NCBI RefSeq assembly: GCF_900156205.1
Contig: NZ_FTNA01000015.1
Coordinates: 42,439-106,438, forward strand
Reading direction: 5' to 3'
Origin: Leptospira interrogans
Lineage (GTDB): Bacteria; Spirochaetota; Leptospiria; Leptospirales; Leptospiraceae
Length of the DNA stretch: 64,000 nt
Shown here: positions 1 through 9,905 of the stretch, one piece after another
Layout of the letters: the number at the start of each line of letters is the position of its first letter
Numbering within the stretch: the first letter of the stretch is position 1
The notes under the pieces: generated by a model
Databases searched by the model: none
What the model was told of the DNA's origin: nothing
The model's input: the letters and a program-made list of their open reading frames with translations, nothing else
Translations under genes and position numbers: made by a program

Positions 1-697
1 CGAGATGTCCATTTTCAGGATTGTAGTAGAGAGGAGTTGTATTTTTATCTGAACCACCCCAGCGAATAAAATAACGTTCCTGTCCCTCAGTAGTTTGCAA
101 ATCCCAGGCTATAGAAGTTTGAATGCTGATATTTCCGGGAGTGGCTATTGTATTCACCCAATCGTTCATGGAAGAATCTAAAGTATGATTGTATCTATCA
201 CCAGAATTTCTAGAGATATAGCCGTACCAATTATAATCCTTCAATCGGTAAAACCCATTTGCAGTCCAAAAAGAATTGTTTTTTATAATCCATCTTTGCA
301 GAGGATCATTGATCGTACAAGGTCTGAGATGAACATAGTCCCAGTTTTTCTCTGCTTTAATTACTTTCTCCGGAGCAGTAATACATAACCACGTATTATT
401 GATGTTATACGAAATTCTTTGAAACACGTCGTATCTTGCATTCATAACGTGCATTTGCCAACACTGTTCAATTATAATATAACTTTCACCGCCGCTAAAA
501 TTAGGACCGTAACAAAACTTTCCTCCATCGCTTACAATTACTTTGATTGGTTTGTCTTTTGGTGGATCGGTAGGTTTTTGAATAACTGAGTATTCAATCT
601 TTGATAAAGCGTGGATATGTGTATGATTTACTCCATACTCGAATCCAGATCCGATTGAAATTAAAAAAAATGCTGTTAACACTTTCCACTTATACAT
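1..697 (-). CDS. Virulence-modifying (VM, PF07598/DUF1561) secreted protein, N-terminal part
   Basis: The first 232 codons of a larger protein whose C-terminus lies beyond the left edge. It starts with a signal-peptide-like stretch ([18 protein letters not shown]), then a Cys-containing lectin-like region with a Q-x-W signature (Q134-R-W136 in DPLQRW) and a Trp/Tyr-rich repeat (residues 140-200). I recognise the layout of the pathogenic-Leptospira VM family: a signal peptide, ricin-B-like lectin domains for host cell binding, then a C-terminal toxin domain. Published work reports cytotoxic and DNase activity for the family; the toxin domain cannot be checked here. The ATG at 697 is the first in frame and opens directly into the signal peptide. 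No partner gene is visible. The family call is from remembered sequence, without a search. Confidence 0.82.
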   Translation of the reverse strand, partial: MYKWKVLTAFFLISIGSGFEYGVNHTHIHALSKIEYSVIQKPTDPPKDKPIKVIVSDGGKFCYGPNFSGGESYIIIEQCWQMHVMNARYDVFQRISYNINNTWLCITAPEKVIKAEKNWDYVHLRPCTINDPLQRWIIKNNSFWTANGFYRLKDYNWYGYISRNSGDRYNHTLDSSMNDWVNTIATPGNISIQTSIAWDLQTTEGQERYFIRWGGSDKNTTPLYYNPENGHL

Positions 698-1193
698 TTC
701 TACACCTTTTTTTGTTAATTCAATAATTATAATGCATCATGAAACAAATACAGTGTTTAGAAGATTGAATTGTAAGTTGATGTTTTGTGGAACAAACATC
801 AAATATATTTAAATTCTCTAAAACATAGACAACAACAATTTTTTAAGGGAAAGTATAACATCCACACGGCTTTTAGTTTACATTATATGTTAGAACATTG
901 TAATGAATAAAGATGATAATTGGTTTATTTTGGACTTAGATTTGAATTATAACTGAATTCTAATTCGTATTTTTTAAAGTAGATCGGTTTCACTGTATGA
1001 AAATGATACTAAAAATTAACGATCGATTTTTGCAAAGAAACAGAAGTTTTAAAAATTACGTTTTATCCAAATTATTCTTTTTTTTGAAGTGAATTCTATA
1101 TTCTAAGCTTTAAGCAAGTTTAACATTGTTTTTATGCTTCTGAGTGATATATATGGTGAAGTTGATACGGTTGATTTTTTGTAATTGTAAGAT
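698..1193. other. Gene-free AT-rich upstream region of the VM gene
   Basis: About 500 bases of very AT-rich DNA between two minus-strand genes. It should contain the promoter and leader of the VM-family gene. I see no ORF, tRNA or clear copy of the window's repeat families in it. Confidence 0.5.
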
Positions 1194-1919
1194 TTACTCT
1201 TTGGTTCTTGTCGATATTAATTGTAAAATCAAATTACTGAAACTGACTTCATTGAAATAGTTTAATAATTTTATATAATTATCAAAAGATTCCCTTGGGA
1301 TAGAAGTATTGTTTTCTTTGTTTATGAGTGATGTTAGAGAATTATACAATGAAATATTGCTTTTTAGATTATAGAGTTCCTCGGCGACGTTTATATCTGG
1401 ATATGTGATATAACCTTTGGCACTTCCGGTTCTAATTGCATCGGGATGTGTAGGCTCAAATAAATATCTTTGATTAGAGTTTTCGGAAATTAAAAAAGAG
1501 CCATCGTCTTGTAATTGTATGGTTCTTTTTTTATAGGATATTGTATTTACATTTATAAGGTTTGTGTAACACTGTTCGATATGAGCTATTTGAATCGTTA
1601 AAAAATATTCTAATTTATGAATATTATGATCATTTTTTATAATAAATATTACGGAATTTTTGTTGGAGAATTGAACTTTGGATTTATTTAGAAAGTCTTC
1701 TGCAAAAGGCTTTTGGACTCGATCAACAAAAAAACTAATATTTTGAGGGCGAGCACTACAATTAAAGTTTAATATAGATATTAATAATATTATGAGTTTT
1801 TTTAAGACTTTGGAATCTAATGGTTTGCTAAAAAGGTAGCCATAAATACTTAAAAAACTTGTTCTGCAAGAACTTCTAAATTTACATAAAAATCTATCAT
1901 TGTTATTGTACATTTTCAT
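1194..1919 (-). CDS. Putative lipoprotein with FlgC-like C-terminal segment
   Basis: The open frame runs from an ATG at 2024, but the N-terminal ~70 residues look non-coding; a hydrophobic stretch followed by a Cys (codon at 1758-1760, LNFNC) is the apparent lipoprotein signal. No ATG, GTG or TTG sits just before that signal, so the start is unresolved; 1919 is the next in-frame ATG. About 100 residues after the Cys comes EPTHPDA...GYITYPDINVAEEL, then SLYNSL. This resembles the conserved end of the flagellar rod protein FlgC (PxHPxA...GYVxYPNVNxVEEM...SRxYxANV). The rest is not recognised. It may be a diverged rod-like protein or a decaying gene. It stands alone between repeats and has no flagellar neighbours. 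Confidence 0.5.
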   Translation of the reverse strand: MKMYNNNDRFLCKFRSSCRTSFLSIYGYLFSKPLDSKVLKKLIILLISILNFNCSARPQNISFFVDRVQKPFAEDFLNKSKVQFSNKNSVIFIIKNDHNIHKLEYFLTIQIAHIEQCYTNLINVNTISYKKRTIQLQDDGSFLISENSNQRYLFEPTHPDAIRTGSAKGYITYPDINVAEELYNLKSNISLYNSLTSLINKENNTSIPRESFDNYIKLLNYFNEVSFSNLILQLISTRTKE

Positions 1920-2036
1920 AGGATTATTTAGAACTATAAAATAGAATACCCAATGATTGCACTCAAATAATCCTTTATAGTAAAAGTTTTCGGTATTCAA
2001 TTTTATAGAAATTAGTAAAATCATTCTTTTTAACTT

Positions 2037-2290
2037 AGAGCTTGCTCAAAAATCTTAAAGAATTTTACGCTATAATTTAATTTTTTAGAAATTTTGAATC
2101 AAATGCAGAGTTTCCTACAGATTAGCTCGTATTACTGATCTCTATAAAATTGAGTACCGTTGATTTTATCACAAAACACTGATTCCATGCAAAATATTAG
2201 GTACTTTATTATATAGTTATGAGTAGGCAATTTGTGAACTTTCGAGCAGTTATTAAATTTTTGTAATAGGTCCCAGGTTTTTGTGAAACT
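2037..2290 (-). repeat. RepD copy interrupted by RepC
   Basis: In reverse orientation relative to the copy at 5901-6071. The left part (AGCTTGCTCAAAAATCTTAAAG onward) and right part (GCAATTTGTGAACTTTCGAG onward) match the uninterrupted RepD at 26818, where the two parts are adjacent. RepC fills the gap. The right boundary is approximate. Confidence 0.6.
2132..2226 (+). repeat. RepC, 95-bp MITE-like element inside RepD
   Basis: Starts TTACTGATCTCTATAAAAT and ends in ATAGTTATGAGTAG, an imperfect inverted repeat of the start. Close copies lie at 13915 (reverse) and 62094; more diverged ones at 49686, 23035, 35593 and 62683. Confidence 0.7.
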
Positions 2291-2660
2291 CAATCTCACG
2301 GGTCGTTCGAAAAACTCAGAGTCTCGCTTCTTGAACTCAATACATTGCTTCCTGAATGCCGATTCTAGAGGTATTCGCTGGTTGTGTTAACTCAACAAAA
2401 CGGGTCGCAATGACGCTTGACAAATCACGTTCTATAATAAATTGAAACTAAAGACAATTGTTGTATTATGTTTTTTGTATACAATCTATTGACCGGAGCT
2501 GAGAGTTTGGTCCGACTGCTATAGGCACCAGATTTTCAACCATCGAACTCACGTTAAGATAAGATGGAACAATTAAATAAACTCACCGTATTCTATTTTT
2601 TAGTTTTGATTTTTTTTGATTCTAAAATATCCTAAGCGATTTCAATTTGATTTTCTAGGT

Positions 2661-3224
2661 TTACAAAACTTGAATCGTATCTGTTCCTTTTGGATAGGTA
2701 TTTAAAAAATATCCGTTTTCCCAAAGTAAAAACTCGTTTTTAGTAACTATACGAGATCCGATTTTTGCATAGGTTTGGGATTTCATTTTTCTAATGAATT
2801 GATTGGAAAATTGACTGACTGAATCAAAATTCCATTAAGAAGGACTATCTAAATTTTTATAAAAGTTTTCCCACTCTTCAGCTCTTTTGAGAGTATTATG
2901 ATTGGTATAAGAGTTACATAAACGATTTCCAGTATTTGTACTCAAATGCAATTGAATCATTCCTAAATTGTCCGAACTAAATCGATATTTAGCCTCGTTA
3001 CATTTTTTTAGATCGAATGAAATTTTCCGTGCTTTAAATTTAAGTTCGCTACCTTGAACATAAATATTCAAATAAACCGTGTTTAATTCTTGCTTATTTG
3101 AAACTCTTGAATGATTTCCTATTCGAATAGGTTTTTCAAAATCTGAATATAATTCATAGATAGAACAATTCTTTTTTTGAAACAAGTAGTTTAGAATTTC
3201 GATGTGATCTTCTAAGGTTCCATA
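2661..3224 (-). pseudogene. Decayed gene: internal stop and damaged start
   Basis: A 116-codon open stretch (2835-3185) with only a TTG start is part of a longer broken gene. Past its TAA at 2835 the same frame stays open for 57 codons to 2661 and remains protein-like (KMKSQTYAKIGSRIV, then ENGYFLNTYPKGTDTI). Upstream the frame is open to 3224 and reads LEDHIEILNYLF. An ATG just upstream (MEP, then stop) is one base out of frame with LEDH, which suggests a 1-base deletion near codon 3. So one frameshift and one nonsense mutation have hit a gene of about 190 codons. I do not recognise the family. Confidence 0.65.
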
Positions 3225-3319
3225 CTAACTATAACTAGACATGTTTTTTATTTTTTTTACTGAATATTTCTATTCGAACGATCTTTAGTAATTTCGCCTA
3301 ACGCAATTTTGCGAACCAA

Positions 3320-3994
3320 TCAGTTGTTTTCCGGAACCTCGTCCAGATAACTTTTTAATTCTTCTTTAAGTCCGGGTGGAAGTTGAAGTCCAGAACTTTC
3401 AATTCTTTCATTGTACTTACTAAATGAAAATCTATGTCTGGAAGTTTTTAAATAATCTTCTAAAGCTTCTGAGCCCCAATCTAAAATTTCTTGGATGAAT
3501 TCCTCGTTCTCTTCTAATTTTTCACAGTAAGGAATAAACAAAGGTCTATTTACCGGCCTTCCGATGGTTCTATAAAACATAAGTCGTTTGAGAAGATCGC
3601 TGTCTTTCAAATTCTCCTTTTGTTCCATGGCCTTTTCCACCATTCTTAGATTGATACAATCCAAAAACTCCACTTGTAAATTTTCGTCGTTTAGACGTTT
3701 ACGAAGAGAGGTTTTAATTTCTTCGGTTTCAAAAAGAAAATTGGGGCAGTATTCTGGACATTCCACATCTTTATGAAGATCACAATAATGAAGTAAAATA
3801 CAATCTATGTCGGAAGCGGTTTCCACAATTCCAAAATTAATTGAACCTAAGATTTCTACTCCTGTATGAAATCCTTTCTCACCTAACTCCTTTAAGACGA
3901 TTCGAAAGGCCTGCATTCTTTTCAGAGCTTCCTTGGTATCGTAGTTCCGATATTTATTTTTTAAAGCGATGTATTTCTCTATGAGTTTTGTCAT
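3320..3994 (-). CDS. Nucleotidyltransferase-like protein
   Basis: 224 residues. It carries the pol-beta nucleotidyltransferase signature: a helix, then GS at 50-51, a short turn, and D62-I-D64 ([16 protein letters not shown]), with a possible third acidic residue at E109 (QVEFLD). This superfamily transfers nucleotides to proteins, RNA or small molecules, using the acidic residues to bind metal. Four Cys at 65-83 (DC, YC, EC, YC) are unusual and could bind metal. The start overlaps the stop of the esterase gene upstream by the ATGA arrangement (3991-3994), so the two are probably co-translated. The substrate is unknown. Confidence 0.65.
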   Translation of the reverse strand: MTKLIEKYIALKNKYRNYDTKEALKRMQAFRIVLKELGEKGFHTGVEILGSINFGIVETASDIDCILLHYCDLHKDVECPEYCPNFLFETEEIKTSLRKRLNDENLQVEFLDCINLRMVEKAMEQKENLKDSDLLKRLMFYRTIGRPVNRPLFIPYCEKLEENEEFIQEILDWGSEALEDYLKTSRHRFSFSKYNERIESSGLQLPPGLKEELKSYLDEVPENN

Positions 3995-4698
3995 CCTGTA
4001 ATGTTCCTGAGATACAGGTTCATCCCCTTAAGTACTACATCCGGAATTTCATGCCCACCCTGAAAAGCGATCATTTCTCCTTTCCATCCGGCTCCGATTA
4101 AAAGTTGTTCTAACTTTTTAGAAGCGGGATAACCTAACACCGGATCCAGTCTACCGTGGCTTTGAAAAAAACGATAATCCTTCTTTTTTTCAGCGAGTCT
4201 TTTCCAGTCAGTTTCGCTGATGAGAGTTCCGGATAAAATCATCAGACCTGCTGGAGCTATTTCGGAATGAAGAGTAATATCAGTCGCAAGCATCGCGCCT
4301 TGACTGAAACCTCCCAAGATAATCTTATCCATAGGAACTCCTAAAATACGAATCATCTCCATTGCTTTCTCTCTAGCGCTTTCCAAACCAGCAGGATAAC
4401 GATCCGAAAAATCCCGATAACCTCCGGTTGTCATCGCTCTTTGTAAAGCTTCCATGTCGATTGGAAACCAAGCTCTTCCATTATAACCGGGCATTACAGG
4501 AATTTCCAAAATTCCATTTGGAAATAGCCAATTAGTTCCATCTGGAAGATCTAAGTACGCACTGAGAGGAGAAAGATCGTATGCGTTTGCTCCGTAACCG
4601 TGAAATAAAATTACAGTGTATGTTTCTGGATTTCCAGGGATATAAACCGCTTCGATCGGTCCTATCATTTCCAAAGGTCGATTGTAAGAAGACTGCAT
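3991..4698 (-). CDS. Alpha/beta hydrolase of the phospholipase/carboxylesterase (acyl-protein thioesterase) family
   Basis: 235 residues with the full catalytic triad in order: nucleophile S132 in GGFSQGA, D185 in GRLDPV and H216 in GGHEIP. The oxyanion-hole motif is LFHGYGAN (31-38). These are the marks of the acyl-protein thioesterase/carboxylesterase family, cytoplasmic enzymes that hydrolyse short acyl esters or thioesters. No signal peptide is seen. The gene precedes the nucleotidyltransferase in a two-gene operon with a 4-base overlap. The physiological substrate cannot be read from sequence. Confidence 0.85.
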   Translation of the reverse strand: MQSSYNRPLEMIGPIEAVYIPGNPETYTVILFHGYGANAYDLSPLSAYLDLPDGTNWLFPNGILEIPVMPGYNGRAWFPIDMEALQRAMTTGGYRDFSDRYPAGLESAREKAMEMIRILGVPMDKIILGGFSQGAMLATDITLHSEIAPAGLMILSGTLISETDWKRLAEKKKDYRFFQSHGRLDPVLGYPASKKLEQLLIGAGWKGEMIAFQGGHEIPDVVLKGMNLYLRNITG

Positions 4699-4795
4699 GT
4701 TTTAATTCTCCAAAAACAAAATGAATGAATATTCATAGAAACGAATCTATATTTTCAATTTCAAAAGGTAAAGGAAATTCGAAAGAAAGTTTTTA

Positions 4796-4841
<46 letters not shown>

Positions 4842-4855
4842 TCTCGATTTGAGGG

Positions 4856-5628
<773 letters not shown>

Positions 5629-5900
5629 TTTAGAAAGCGATTGTGGAGATAATAGAAAAATAATTCAAATCTCCTCAATCGTTCAGATTTTTATTTTATC
5701 TGATTTTAGTATTTTAAAAAATTTTTATATATTAAATTTTGTATGTATTTGGGCCGTCGGGTGGTGGTTTGTATATAGATTATTTTTTATCGTACCCAGC
5801 TTAGAGTGTTTTTAATTTTAACGAGATTCGGCCTTTCGGTTATAAAATTTACACGACTGTATTATAGTAGTAATTAACAAAACTTTTGTCTTTTGATTTT

Positions 5901-6071
5901 GAGCTTGTCCCAAAGTCGTCCAATGTGGAACTACTACGAAAATTTAACAGATTAGAACTGCTCGAAAGTTCGTAAATTGTCAATGAACCTAATTTGTAGG
6001 AACTATTGCATTTTATTAAAAATTTCTAAAGAATGATCGTGTACAATTCTTTGAGGTTTTGGGATAGGCTC
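5901..6071 (+). repeat. RepD, 171-bp MITE-like element (reference copy)
   Basis: Bounded by GAGCTTGTCCCAAAG and, at the far end, its inverted form TTTTGGGATAGGCTC. Other copies: 2037 (broken by RepC), 26818 (truncated), 46737 (broken by RepB), 62751. Confidence 0.7.
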
Positions 6072-6407
6072 TGATAGAAATTCGTTTTAAGTAATTTATC
6101 TCTTTATGATTGCAGAAACATATAAAAATGAATTTGTTTTAAAGTGTGGGAACTTCCACAGAGTATGTCTAATTGGTAGCAATTGACTTGTGCAGTGGTT
6201 TTCCTAGATGTTTCAATTTGTAAGAGTTCCCGCAGAAATCGTCATATCTGGAATTTGAGAACTTTCTAGGTAGTTTTTAATTATCAAATCTTTGTAGTTT
6301 TTAAATTCTGGGACAGATTCTTATAGGAATAAGTTATAACCCACATAGTTCCTACATTTTAAATTATTGGATAAGTTTTAAAATTTTCTTAGGAATCTCT
6401 ATAAAAT

Positions 6408-6805
6408 AACGTGATTCGGTGTAAGAAAAAACTTCTAAAAATAAGAATTCCTACAATTTTAGAATTTGTTCTTACTACTCGGACGCCTGAAAATAATACC
6501 AAGTTATTAACGGGCGAATTTGCGAAAAAAATAGAGGTATTTAAAAAATACCGCAAATTCAGGATTTACGGCATTTTTAGAGTAAGACCAAAACATTTAA
6601 ATTTTTGAAACAATCTAACCCAAGTATTCCTATTTATACGTCCGAGTAGTAAAATTGTAATTCGCAGTAGTTCCCACATTTGAATACGGCAGATTCAGTT
6701 GTTATAAACTTCTATTTTATAAATTGTGGTAGTTCCCACATTTTAGGAATCGACCTGTAGGCTCAGATTTCAATTTTTTGAAAAGAATAAGCCTCTTTAT
6801 ACTAA
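6408..6805 (+). repeat. RepE interrupted by RepA
   Basis: Begins AACGTGATTCGGTGTAAG, the family's terminal repeat. The sequence left of RepA (ending TTTAGAATTTGTTC) and right of it (AATTGTAATTCGCAGTAGTTC) are adjacent in the uninterrupted RepE at 35708. The right end is degenerate and approximate. Confidence 0.55.
6472..6652 (+). repeat. RepA, 181-bp MITE-like element (reference copy)
   Basis: Near-perfect terminal inverted repeats TTACTACTCGGACGC / ACGTCCGAGTAGTAA. The interior includes TAATACCAAGTTATTAACGG and a palindromic core around GTATTTAAAAAATAC. Copies at 13052, 14775, 23107 and a diverged one at 35350. Confidence 0.75.
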
Positions 6806-6998
6806 CTCAAATAATACTACGCTTTATAAGTATTTTCGCTCACCTTCTTCAATTAAAAAAATGCCATAATTCTATATTTTGACGTATTTTACATTTAAAA
6901 AACAATAATTAAATTATTAATATATTTTTACTATTAATTTGTTGATTTAAGGTCATAAAAAATAAAATATGTTAAAATTTTGTATTTTATGACTAATT

Positions 6999-7325
6999 AT
7001 GAAAAAGCGAATCATTTTGATTTTATTTGGAATTTCCGTTTTCTGTAATTTACTATTTGTTTATCAGGTTTTCAAAAAATTTTCAAAACCAGAAGCGATT
7101 ACGACAAAGCCCGACTGCCGTAAGGAAGTGGAAGATAAAAGGGAATTCTACTCAGTCGTTCGCATTCTTCCTCATCCTCCTGACTTTTTAGAAGGTAGAA
7201 GTCTCCGTTTTCTTTCCTATACTACTCGAAAAGAAAACGGCAGAAAATGGATTCTTTTTAAAGAGAAGATCGGTAACGGTCAAAAAGAAACCAAAGTTGA
7301 CGCGGAAGCGGTTCGATGGTTTTGA
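6999..7325 (+). CDS. Small membrane-anchored protein of unknown function
   Basis: 108 residues. One N-terminal hydrophobic segment (residues 4-23, IILILFGISVFCNLLFVYQV) acts as membrane anchor or uncleaved signal; the rest is charged and soluble, probably periplasmic. I recognise no domain. Its last codons overlap the start of the next gene (ATG at 7316 inside the frame), so it heads an apparent operon of exported proteins running to 12.7 kb. The start follows AT-rich intergenic DNA without a strong Shine-Dalgarno sequence. Confidence 0.65.
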   Translation: MKKRIILILFGISVFCNLLFVYQVFKKFSKPEAITTKPDCRKEVEDKREFYSVVRILPHPPDFLEGRSLRFLSYTTRKENGRKWILFKEKIGNGQKETKVDAEAVRWF

Positions 7326-8041
7326 AAAAACTCGTCCGAATCCTTTTCGTATTTCTCGTAGGTTCTACGACTACGAGTTTGTTTTCAGAAAATCAAACTT
7401 CTGGCGAGATTCAGTATCGCGAAGGTATTTTACTTTTAAATAACGGTCCTGCTTTATTCGGAGAAGTAGGCGAATTCCAAGGTTTTTATTTCATTCGTAA
7501 TTCTAAAATTGGTAAAAAAGTTTCGAAAGATCAAGTTATTGACTTTGTTTCAGAAGAATATTATAATAAAATAAAATACTCTTCGGCGTTAAAAAGTGCA
7601 TTTAGATCTCTTGTTTTTTTTAACGCCTCCGCAGACAAACAATGGAGAGGATTCCCTCAAGACAATTCTCCTACTGACGGAAGGTTAGAAGACTTTTTTA
7701 CTCTCTGGATTAAAATCGGTCTACTTCTATTGACCGCAGCAGCCTATGCAGATGCGGATGAACGAAATCACTCTCTAAAAAACGCTTATTCCGGTTTTAA
7801 CGGTAAGGAAAAACACGCATTCCAAAATTCTTATACAAGATACCAAATCTTAGGTGGAATTACGATTGGTTTTTTCACTTTTACCACCATTAAGGCCTAC
7901 GTTCGTTTTGGTAAAAATGATCACTACAAAGACCTGCAAATTCAAGGGAGAGAATTAAGACCATTTGGCGAAACCTTGGATCCGAGAACTTCTGTTTGGG
8001 GTACTTCAAATATTCAATTTGCATTTACATTATACTTTTGA
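7316..8041 (+). CDS. Exported/membrane protein of unknown function
   Basis: 241 residues. A signal peptide (residues 1-24, ending SLFS) precedes a short beta-rich part (GEVGEFQGFYFIR), then two hydrophobic segments around residues 138-158 and 181-201. The C-terminus ends in aromatic beta-like residues (IQFAFTLYF), as in outer-membrane-linked proteins, though that is only suggestive. No family recognised. It overlaps the upstream gene by 10 bases and is followed 11 bases later by a lipoprotein gene. Confidence 0.7.
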   Translation: MVLKKLVRILFVFLVGSTTTSLFSENQTSGEIQYREGILLLNNGPALFGEVGEFQGFYFIRNSKIGKKVSKDQVIDFVSEEYYNKIKYSSALKSAFRSLVFFNASADKQWRGFPQDNSPTDGRLEDFFTLWIKIGLLLLTAAAYADADERNHSLKNAYSGFNGKEKHAFQNSYTRYQILGGITIGFFTFTTIKAYVRFGKNDHYKDLQIQGRELRPFGETLDPRTSVWGTSNIQFAFTLYF

Positions 8042-8052
8042 GGAAACAAGTT

Positions 8053-8721
8053 ATGAATCAGATTCGTTCTACATATTTTAAAATTTTAGAATATTCGATT
8101 ATTGTTTTTATAGGAGTCCTGGGTTGTATTAAGCCTAGTTCCGGTAAATTTCCGCCATTATTCTTATCTTCCGTGACTCCATATACTCCTGCCGATTTGG
8201 GTATCGAAACCCCGGTGGCGGATTCTCCTTTAGCAACGTTACCCGCTATTTCAGACAAGGAACGAGAATCTATTGAAGAAGCGTTTCGTTTAATGAACGA
8301 AAATGGTCAACTAGATCAGAAATTTGTAAAGGAATCTTCTATAGCTTCCAGAGACTTACTTTTTAATCGCCCGTTATCCGATGCCGAATTAGAAGCAAAG
8401 GTAGAAGCGGAATTGAAAGGTCAATCTTATCCGACTCCTACATATGGTACTGAACAACAAATTCTTCTTCAAGAAAGTCAGGCTGCAGACGTTTTTTACG
8501 ATAGGGTGGAAACTGATCTTCCTAATATGACGGTCCCTCAGCTGATCAAAGTCCGAGAAAACTTTACCTTAAGCTTGGTTATGATTCGGTTTATGATCGA
8601 TTATGGAAATACTCCTAACGGAATTCCTGCTTCTTTTTTAATTATGGCCCGCGAGAAGGCGGTGGCGATCCGCCAAAAAGTAAACTTAGAACTCATAAAA
8701 CGTGGTGTTAAATCCTTATGA
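8053..8721 (+). CDS. Putative lipoprotein
   Basis: 222 residues. The hydrophobic signal ends at a lipobox-like VLGC (C25), and the mature part is Pro/Glu-rich then helical (residues 80-215). The ATG at 8053 is chosen over the in-frame ATG at 7996, which would lie inside the preceding gene; GAGGAAAC just upstream is a good ribosome site. No known domain. It belongs to the same-direction cluster of exported proteins. Confidence 0.75.
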   Translation: MNQIRSTYFKILEYSIIVFIGVLGCIKPSSGKFPPLFLSSVTPYTPADLGIETPVADSPLATLPAISDKERESIEEAFRLMNENGQLDQKFVKESSIASRDLLFNRPLSDAELEAKVEAELKGQSYPTPTYGTEQQILLQESQAADVFYDRVETDLPNMTVPQLIKVRENFTLSLVMIRFMIDYGNTPNGIPASFLIMAREKAVAIRQKVNLELIKRGVKSL

Positions 8722-8775
8722 TTGACCGCTTTGTTCAGACATATTTAAAAAAATGAATATTCCAGAGGGAGTCCT

Positions 8776-9318
8776 ATGCTAAAAAAAATCTTATATTTAA
8801 TTCTTATCTCTTACTTAAATCTTAACTGCGATTACTCGCAGGGGACTTCAACGAGTGATTATCATAACGAGTTTATGTTAGAATATTCGATTTTCTTTAT
8901 ACTTCCCAATCTTGATCTCAATCAATATTGCCCACCCACAGAGGAAATTCCAATCTTAGAACCCGGAACTTATACAAGATATATGTCGGAAGGGGATACG
9001 TATATTTTTGATAATAGGGCTAGGTTTCAACAATCAGCTCCAGCGGGAGAGGAAAGGATATTTACCTTTATAATTCAGGAGAATCCAGGACAAGAAGTTA
9101 GACTTACGACTCCTAAGTGTGGGACGAGTTCTATAGAATTTAAAGCAGATAATGACTCTGGATTGCCAGGGCAACTTGAAAATGTATTTATAAGTTTACA
9201 AACTCCTCCGCTCCCGCCGCAAAGATCAGATTTTTTTATAAAACTGACTACAATTTTCGGACAAGGGAATGTCACTTTTACGACACCAGCATCCCCAGAC
9301 TTTAAAGATGCACATTGA
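8776..9318 (+). CDS. Putative lipoprotein, first copy of a tandem pair
   Basis: 180 residues. The signal ends at LNLNC (C18). The mature part has YCPPTEEIPILEPGTY, a Tyr/Phe-rich segment and a C-terminal beta-like region. AGAGGGAG just before the ATG is a strong ribosome site. The protein is nearly identical to the next gene over residues 1-95 and then diverges, so the pair arose by recent tandem duplication. The fold could be a PPC-like beta sandwich, but I cannot support this beyond pattern. Confidence 0.75.
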   Translation: MLKKILYLILISYLNLNCDYSQGTSTSDYHNEFMLEYSIFFILPNLDLNQYCPPTEEIPILEPGTYTRYMSEGDTYIFDNRARFQQSAPAGEERIFTFIIQENPGQEVRLTTPKCGTSSIEFKADNDSGLPGQLENVFISLQTPPLPPQRSDFFIKLTTIFGQGNVTFTTPASPDFKDAH

Positions 9319-9351
9319 TATTATGAAATAATAAAATACTTATAGGTTTTT

Positions 9352-9888
9352 ATGTTAAAAAAAATCTTATATTTAATTCTTATCTCTTACTTAAATCTTT
9401 ACTGTGATTATTTACAGGGGACTTCAACCAGTGATTATCATAATGAATTTATGTTAGAATATTCGGTTTTCTTTATCCTTCCCAATCTTGATTTCAATCA
9501 ATATTGTCCGCCCACGGAGGAAATTCCAATCTTAGAACCCGGAACTTATACAAGATATATGTCGGAAGGGGATACGTATATTTTTGATAATAGAGCTAGG
9601 TTTCAACAATCAGCTCCGTCAGGTGAGAGAAGATATTTTACATTTACAATTCAAGAAAATCCAGGACAAGAAATGAAACTCACAACTCCCGAATGTGGAA
9701 ATAGTTCTGATGAATTTAAAGCGGATGATGATTCTGGATTACCAGGACAATTTGAAACACTAAGTATTGCTTTATTAACACCACCTCTGCCTGTAAAGAG
9801 ATTTCGATTTTTTACAAAACTAAAAGCCGTAACTGGCTCAGGAATTATTACTTTTACAACTCCAAGTGCGCCAGATCCTCCACAATGA
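9352..9888 (+). CDS. Putative lipoprotein, second copy of a tandem pair
   Basis: 178 residues, paralogue of the gene ending at 9318. The first 50 bases after the start codon are almost identical in both copies. Lipobox-like LNLYC (C18). The C-terminal half differs by many substitutions, so the halves evolve at different rates. The stop codon overlaps an ATG at 9885 that is in frame with the hydrolase gene downstream, which may couple translation. Confidence 0.75.
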   Translation: MLKKILYLILISYLNLYCDYLQGTSTSDYHNEFMLEYSVFFILPNLDFNQYCPPTEEIPILEPGTYTRYMSEGDTYIFDNRARFQQSAPSGERRYFTFTIQENPGQEMKLTTPECGNSSDEFKADDDSGLPGQFETLSIALLTPPLPVKRFRFFTKLKAVTGSGIITFTTPSAPDPPQ

Positions 9889-9905
9889 ATATAAGGAATG
9901 AAATT

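Larger units (their letters stand above)
2025..2660. other. Gene-free interval with RepD, RepC and other repeat debris
   Basis: Holds a RepD copy interrupted by a RepC copy, then a stretch (about 2280-2430) related to GC-richer repeat debris near 27.0 kb. No gene is supported. Confidence 0.6.
5629..6998. other. Gene-free interval of nested repeats
   Basis: Contains a complete RepD (5901-6071), a RepE-type element (about 6408 to 6800) and a RepA inserted in it. The short ORF at 6411-6608 lies across RepE and RepA and is not credible. The final ~150 bases are plain AT-rich DNA, the likely promoter region of the gene at 6999. Confidence 0.65.

Noticed and set aside
6411..6608. 65-codon plus-strand ORF
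   Set aside because: It runs across RepE and into RepA, and other copies of these repeats have stops in that frame.
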